Below, piece after piece: positions 59,708 through 64,000 of a stretch of 64,000 nt of DNA; position 1 is the first letter of the stretch, and each line of letters starts with the position of its first letter. The position numbers and the translations under genes were made by a program. The notes beneath the pieces were generated by a model, which saw only the letters and a list, made by a program, of their open reading frames with translations, searched no databases and had not been told where the DNA came from. Source of the stretch: Prochlorococcus sp. AG-347-K19 (GTDB lineage: Bacteria > Cyanobacteriota > Cyanobacteriia > PCC-6307 > Cyanobiaceae). The stretch spans positions 62,001 through 126,000 of the forward strand of contig QCCG01000003.1 of assembly GCA_003281335.1 (NCBI GenBank), given 5' to 3'.

Positions 59708-59899
59708 ATGAGCAATCTAGATAATAAAAATAAAAATCTACTTGTAGAAAACATTATTGTTTTCTTTTTATTTACTGTTTTTTTAGTTTTTAAATCTTTA
59801 AAAACTTTATCTAAAATTTTTACCTATGGAATCATAAAAAAAGAAATATTAACTACTAAAAGTAACTTAGGCGTAGATATAAAAATAAAAATTAAGTAA
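59708..59899 (+). CDS. small membrane protein, unknown
   Basis: A 63-residue protein with one predicted membrane helix (residues 16-30) and a Lys-rich C-terminus. Its TAA stop overlaps the ATG of the next gene (TAATG at 59897-59901), so the two are probably translated as a coupled pair. No family is recognised, and it is too small for confident prediction. Confidence 0.45.
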   Translation: MSNLDNKNKNLLVENIIVFFLFTVFLVFKSLKTLSKIFTYGIIKKEILTTKSNLGVDIKIKIK

Positions 59900-60252
59900 T
59901 GAATATATTTTTAGTTTTTCTAATTTTAGGAGTTATTTTTTTGGGCTACAAAAAAATTAATTCTAAAAAAACAAAGAACTTAAAATTAGATAAATTTAAA
60001 AATAAACTACAGAGCACGCAAACAAATATTGACAGGATTTTTTTAAGAGAGGAAGAAAAAACCTTTTCGAATCCTAATATAAATATTTATATTGGGGTTT
60101 ATGACAACGAAGAAAATATAAATAGAAAATCCAATATACACAGAGCAAGACTTTCAAAATTTAAGAAATCCAAATTAAATGGTGAAATGATATTTCAAGA
60201 TGATGAACAAAGAATTTATAAATTTAATAACGGAAAAAAAGTTTACTTATAA
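59899..60252 (+). CDS. small membrane-anchored basic protein, unknown
   Basis: A 117-residue protein begins with a hydrophobic helix (residues 2-16) and is then strongly basic (many KK and KKxK runs). It contains a central ILYRxx-like NINIYIGVYDNEEN region and a C-terminal block DDEQRIYKFNNGKKVYL. It is translationally coupled to the preceding gene and converges on the pentapeptide gene with an 8-base gap. No family is recognised. Confidence 0.5.
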   Translation: MNIFLVFLILGVIFLGYKKINSKKTKNLKLDKFKNKLQSTQTNIDRIFLREEEKTFSNPNINIYIGVYDNEENINRKSNIHRARLSKFKKSKLNGEMIFQDDEQRIYKFNNGKKVYL

Positions 60253-60260
60253 TTCTATTT

Positions 60261-60779
60261 CTAACTACATTCTAGACTTTCTCTTGTTGAAACGCCTGTT
60301 GTTGGATTGATCCCATCAGCAATTTCACAAAGATTTCTTTGGTCTTCGCTGTCAAGAATAGCGTAAGAAAAATCTGCTCCTTCTATTTGAGCTCCCGCGA
60401 AACTGCTACCTGAGGCGATCATATTTATTAAAACAGCATTTCTAAGATCTGTTTTTTGGAAATTAACTCGATCAGAAAGAGTATCGGTCAGGTCGATTCC
60501 ATTTAAATTAGAACCTTTTAAATCAGATAGGGTTAAGGTTGTCCCATGTAAATCAACATCACTAAAATCTGCATCCCTCGCAACTGCTCCAGCTATAGAA
60601 GACAAATGAAGATCCTCTCCATGGAAATCAAACCCTGTAATATTAGATCTTACATAACTTGGAACTTCATCTCCTTCTCCTTTAACAGCAACATTCGCCC
60701 CAGCAAAAACTGGAGAGGATAACACTAAGAAAGAAAAAGTTATACATAAAAAATATTTTAAAAAACTAAAAAATTTCAT
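60261..60779 (-). CDS. exported pentapeptide-repeat protein
   Basis: The 172-residue precursor has a signal peptide (residues 5-25, ending ..SPVFAG with AxA-like cleavage). The mature part is built of A/S-(D/N)-L/F-xx repeats ([39 protein letters not shown]). These form a right-handed quadrilateral beta-helix, and the protein is probably in the lumen or periplasm. Two Cys near the C-terminus (CEIA..ECS) could form a disulfide. Related lumenal pentapeptide proteins exist in cyanobacteria and plastids; the ligand is unknown. Confidence 0.85.
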   Translation of the reverse strand: MKFFSFLKYFLCITFSFLVLSSPVFAGANVAVKGEGDEVPSYVRSNITGFDFHGEDLHLSSIAGAVARDADFSDVDLHGTTLTLSDLKGSNLNGIDLTDTLSDRVNFQKTDLRNAVLINMIASGSSFAGAQIEGADFSYAILDSEDQRNLCEIADGINPTTGVSTRESLECS

Positions 60780-60862
60780 ACTAGAGAATCCGAATATTAT
60801 TATTTTATAACAATTAGATAATTTTTAAAATTGATATATAAATTTAGAACTCCTTTTTAAAA

Positions 60863-61384
60863 TTATTTAACACTATAAATTTTAAATCTAGGTTCTAAAT
60901 TAGTTATACAATCTAGAAGTTTTTTATTATCTTTGCTATTCGTTACCTTGAATTCAGATTCAACTGTACCGCCTTCATCTCTAATGGCTTGATTTAAAAC
61001 TATAGATCCGTTTTCGTCAGATACGGATCTGTGAAAAGTTCCTCTAGGTATCCTTAAAATATATCCGCAAGATTCTAATCTAACTTTATAAAAAGGATAA
61101 TCCCAACCAAAATTTACAAGGAAAAATGTTCTACCCCCAGAGATAGCTAATAGATTATCCTCTTGATTGTGATGTATGTAAAATTGCCAATTATTAAAAT
61201 CTTCATCATTTGGAGGACTAACTGCAGGCCCACTGTGAATAACTAGATCTCTATAGTTTGATTCATTAACACTAATATCAAAAAATCTTACATCTTTTGT
61301 ATCGCGAAATTTTTCATAACTTATCAATTCAAACATTTTCGATTTGTTTGATTTGATAACTGGAATTTCTAAACTTGAGTTCAA
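60863..61384 (-). CDS. cupin-like protein
   Basis: The 173-residue protein lacks a signal peptide. Its middle contains a cupin-type sequence: WQFYIHHNQEDNLLAISGGRTFFLVN (with His-His-x3-Glu/Asp) followed by RIPRGTFHRSVSDENG, where the PxGxxH motif is recognisable. This is consistent with a small metal-binding beta barrel, possibly a sugar isomerase- or dTDP-sugar-epimerase-like fold. Substrate unknown. It stands alone between the pentapeptide and transglutaminase genes. The 61385-61505 gap upstream has no other gene. Confidence 0.68.
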   Translation of the reverse strand: MNSSLEIPVIKSNKSKMFELISYEKFRDTKDVRFFDISVNESNYRDLVIHSGPAVSPPNDEDFNNWQFYIHHNQEDNLLAISGGRTFFLVNFGWDYPFYKVRLESCGYILRIPRGTFHRSVSDENGSIVLNQAIRDEGGTVESEFKVTNSKDNKKLLDCITNLEPRFKIYSVK

Positions 61385-61505
61385 TTTTCTCTAAAGATTA
61401 CACAAATGAAAACAGATATATATATCAAAGAACGTATCAATGAACACTAAAAAAGAAACATATTATTATTTATGGTTTTTTTTAAAAAGATTGAAAATTT
61501 AGTGT

Positions 61506-62363
61506 TTATTTAATTTCAAGAGGTTTAATTTCCCAGGATAAAGTATTTTCTAAATTATTTTTTCCTATAAAGTTTCCTGTAATTACAGAGGTTAAATTAG
61601 ATTTTGAAGAAGATACCAATGTTAAATATCTATCATCTATTAATCCTTTTCCGCTTGGATCAAAACCTCTCCAACCAGCACCTGGAATATATAATTCAGC
61701 CCAAGCGTGTAAATCCAACTCAGATGGTAACGGATCTTCAAAATGATAACCACTTACAAACCTACTTGGGATACCTATAGACCTGCAAGCTTCAACCATC
61801 AGCATTGCTAAATCTCTGCATGAACCTATACGTTCTCTAAGTGTTCTGCTGGCCGGCCATGCTGGACCTGTGTGTCTTTTGGTATATTTAACCCGATCTT
61901 GAATAATTTCTATTAGCTGGTAAGTAAATGATAATGCGTTATTAATGCTTCCTGCTAAGGCTTCTTGGGCAAGTTCTACGGCAGAGGGATCGTGTTGTCC
62001 ATTAGGCATCCATCCTTCTAATGCTCCCTGTAAATCTCTGTTAATAATGCTTCTACAAAAAGGTAATGTTAAATCTCTATTTTGAACTCCATCAATAATA
62101 TTTGGATGTTTAATAGTTTCAACTTCGCTGATTGATTCAATAATTAAATTATCTGTTAATCCATTGAATCTGATTCTATTAATCTCTTCTCCGCTGGCAG
62201 CAAGTAATGGATAAATAATTTCTGGTTCTGGGATTATTTTTAATTTAAAATTCTTTAGCTTTTGGAATCCATTTGACCTTGGCTTTATACATAATCTATG
62301 CTCGCCTAATTGAACAGGGTCTTCATATTTATATTCAAGTTTGTGAATGTATTTAATTCTCAT
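61506..62363 (-). CDS. transglutaminase-like protein
   Basis: The 285-residue protein has an N-terminal beta domain of the bacterial transglutaminase type and the core cysteine-protease-like triad. Cys182 is in RIGSC-RDLAML, His219 in LDLH-AWAELY and Asp235 in RGFD-PSGKG. These are typical of the family that travels with alpha-E and ATP-grasp genes. It is the last gene of that operon, 11 bases after the alpha-E gene. The likely action is peptide bond formation, hydrolysis or cross-linking in the cytoplasm, but no substrate is known. Confidence 0.88.
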   Translation of the reverse strand: MRIKYIHKLEYKYEDPVQLGEHRLCIKPRSNGFQKLKNFKLKIIPEPEIIYPLLAASGEEINRIRFNGLTDNLIIESISEVETIKHPNIIDGVQNRDLTLPFCRSIINRDLQGALEGWMPNGQHDPSAVELAQEALAGSINNALSFTYQLIEIIQDRVKYTKRHTGPAWPASRTLRERIGSCRDLAMLMVEACRSIGIPSRFVSGYHFEDPLPSELDLHAWAELYIPGAGWRGFDPSGKGLIDDRYLTLVSSSKSNLTSVITGNFIGKNNLENTLSWEIKPLEIK

Positions 62364-62374
62364 TTAAAAACTTA

Positions 62375-63316
62375 TTAATTAATAAAATATTTTTCTTGAA
62401 TGAGATCATTTAATTTATTTAAATCCATTTGCAATGAATCGATTGCCTCATGTAAACCATCATTGATTATATCTTCAATTCTGATATAACTCCACTTTGC
62501 TTTAAGCAAACCTCTCATGCATTCTAATTCTGAAGGATTTTCAGTAGATGGAGAGGTATCTATTGTTTTAAGAGTATTGCTTATCCCATCAAGACAGTAT
62601 CTTACTGACCTAGGAAAAATTGGATCAAGTAAAAGAAATCTCGCAACTGAATTAGGCTTTATAGAATTTTGCACGGCTTTCCTAAACATTTGATAAGCTC
62701 CAGCTGAACGTAAGAGTGCAATCCATTGCAGCTCATCAAGAACTCCTCCAAGTTCATCTAAGCTAGGTAGGAGTAAATAATATTTAACATCTAAAATTCT
62801 TGATGTTTTGTCAGCTCTTTCAATTAATCTTCCAAGAATGCTAAATCTCCAGGCAAGATCTTTGCTTAGAGTCGCATCTGTAATTCCATAAAAAAGCTGA
62901 CATTCCCTCCTGATTTCACTTAATTGTTCTTGTCTTGGTTTATTCCATATTGCCTCTCCTTCTTGCATATTCCAATATAAAGTATTAATCTGTTCCCACA
63001 TTTCTGTGGTCATGACATCTCTGATTTGTCTTGCATTTTCTCTTGCTATTTGAATACAAGAAATTATGCTATTTGGGTTTAAACGATCTCTTATTAAAAA
63101 ATTAATAACGTCATCAGGCTTTTTCTCTGGGAATCTTTTATCAAAAGATTCTCTGTCACTGGATGCATCAATTAATGGGAGCCAAGGTTCTGCACTTCCT
63201 GGTGGACAATCTAATGACATTGCTTCGCTTACTTCCACGAAACGAGATATGTTTTCCGCACGTTCTAAATAACGATTGATCCAATAAAGAGATTCTGCTA
63301 CACGACTTAAAAGCAT
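62375..63316 (-). CDS. alpha-E domain protein
   Basis: The 313-residue protein is all-helical. It opens with MLLSRVAESLYWINRYLERAENISRFV, the alpha-E signature, and has the middle motif MWEQINTLYWNM. Alpha-E proteins always accompany permuted ATP-grasp and transglutaminase genes and have no assigned reaction. The gene lies 1 base after the ATP-grasp gene and 11 bases before the transglutaminase gene, so the three are one operon. Confidence 0.9.
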   Translation of the reverse strand: MLLSRVAESLYWINRYLERAENISRFVEVSEAMSLDCPPGSAEPWLPLIDASSDRESFDKRFPEKKPDDVINFLIRDRLNPNSIISCIQIARENARQIRDVMTTEMWEQINTLYWNMQEGEAIWNKPRQEQLSEIRRECQLFYGITDATLSKDLAWRFSILGRLIERADKTSRILDVKYYLLLPSLDELGGVLDELQWIALLRSAGAYQMFRKAVQNSIKPNSVARFLLLDPIFPRSVRYCLDGISNTLKTIDTSPSTENPSELECMRGLLKAKWSYIRIEDIINDGLHEAIDSLQMDLNKLNDLIQEKYFIN

Positions 63317-63317
63317 A

Positions 63318-64000
63318 TTATTTACCTACAACCCATGTATCTTTGCATCCTCCACCTTGAGAAGAATTAACAACTAATGATCCTTTTTTTAATGCTACTC
63401 TCGTAAGCCCGCCTGGGCTAACCCATGAATCTTTTCCTCTTAAAATATATGGTCTTAAATCAACATGACAGGGATATAGTTCTCCATCACATAACGATGG
63501 CACAGTAGATAATTCTAATGTTGGTTGTGCTATGAAATTTCTGGGATTATTTTTAATTTTATTAGCGAATTCTTCTATCTCACTCGTTGTTGAGTGAGGG
63601 CCAATTAACATTCCATAACCACCAGCTTCTGCGACAGACTTAACAACAAGTTTTGATAAATTTTCTAGAACATATTCTCGATCCTTTTGATAATGACAAA
63701 TATACGTTTCTACATTTTTAATAATAATTTCTTCATCAAGATAATATTTAATCATTTTTGGAACAAAAGAATAAATCATTTTGTCATCTGCTATTCCAGT
63801 CCCAGGTGCATTTGCTAAAGCAACATGACCTGCCTTAAAAACATCAAGTAATCCGCTAACACCAAGGCAGGAATCTTTTCTGAAATTAAGAGGATCTAAG
63901 AAATCATCATCAATTCGTCTGTAAATGACATCTACTCTTTTTAATCCAGAGGTAGTTTTTAAATATACATAATCATCATTACAAACTAAGTCATGACCTT
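63318..64000 (-). CDS. circularly permuted ATP-grasp type 2 family protein (5'-truncated by the window)
   Basis: The frame is open to base 64000; a frame-calling program starts it at the internal Met at 63779, but upstream codons continue without a stop. The readable text has [31 protein letters not shown] and [23 protein letters not shown]. These are the ATP-grasp motifs of the permuted type (DUF404/407-like) that co-occur with alpha-E proteins. It would form an amide or peptide bond with ATP. The rest of the protein lies beyond the window, so length and start are unknown. Confidence 0.9.
   Translation of the reverse strand, partial: GHDLVCNDDYVYLKTTSGLKRVDVIYRRIDDDFLDPLNFRKDSCLGVSGLLDVFKAGHVALANAPGTGIADDKMIYSFVPKMIKYYLDEEIIIKNVETYICHYQKDREYVLENLSKLVVKSVAEAGGYGMLIGPHSTTSEIEEFANKIKNNPRNFIAQPTLELSTVPSLCDGELYPCHVDLRPYILRGKDSWVSPGGLTRVALKKGSLVVNSSQGGGCKDTWVVGK

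Overview
The window is a gene-dense, AT-rich stretch of a cyanobacterial chromosome. By gene content, gene order and base composition it is most likely a high-light-adapted Prochlorococcus. Three things support this. A ferredoxin-NADP reductase lacks the phycobilisome-linker domain. The small RNA Yfr1 sits between a CBS-less guaB and trxA. The window also carries petG, chlI, cytM, a PsbP-like lipoprotein, sasA, zwf-opcA and a lycopene cyclase. I see no insertion sequence, prophage, integrase, CRISPR array or rRNA; this looks like core genome, not an island. The assignment rests on recognition, not on a search.

Layout. 1-4.9 kb: 5'-truncated DEAD-box helicase, a small secreted Cys protein, an MsbA-type ABC exporter, PsbP-like lipoprotein (-), recR and lipA (+). 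5.8-11.4 kb: a minus-strand run lysA > cdaA > uppS > bioB > trhO > unknown, joining lysine/cell-wall, c-di-AMP, isoprenoid and biotin steps. 11.4-16.6 kb: rimI-like, clpC, a GldA-like dehydrogenase and an alpha/beta hydrolase. 16.6-22.8 kb: cdsA, an Orn/Lys/Arg decarboxylase, an ABC1-type kinase, an HTH membrane protein and malQ. 23-26.9 kb: prs, a CpcS/CpeS-like protein, the clock kinase sasA and tRNA-Glu. 27-32.6 kb: petH, then zwf-opcA-cobB. 32.6-38.6 kb: DUF212 protein, crtE, folD, a frameshifted 7TM-HD phosphodiesterase, a small membrane protein and leuA. 38.8-44.2 kb: GH57 enzyme, frameshifted crtL and gyrA. 44.4-52.7 kb: guaB3, Yfr1, trxA, hisH, rsmD, petG (39 aa, found by eye), cytM, an RNA methylase, chlI, ruvC, MTHFS, sufE and hom. 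52.8-58.8 kb: half of a peptide-type ABC importer, a DUF1400-type hydrolase, an MFS protein and a DUF2834 protein. 58.8-64 kb: PfkB kinase, three small proteins including a pentapeptide-repeat protein, a cupin, and a tight transglutaminase / alpha-E / permuted ATP-grasp operon that runs off the window.

The points most worth a second look are these. Two genes (crtL and a PgpH-like c-di-AMP-type phosphodiesterase) are each broken only by a homopolymer A tract (A10 and A8). The FNR carries a membrane anchor in place of its linker domain. Four convergent gene pairs share overlapping stop codons, and there are almost no intrinsic terminators. The ATP-grasp/alpha-E/transglutaminase operon has no settled function. 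No gene-free stretch exceeds 300 bases; the longest gaps (about 180-250 bases, at 11922-12100, 22773-23018, 26959-27138, 38580-38805, 44231-44409 and 45574-45803) are promoter regions, and the last also holds Yfr1.
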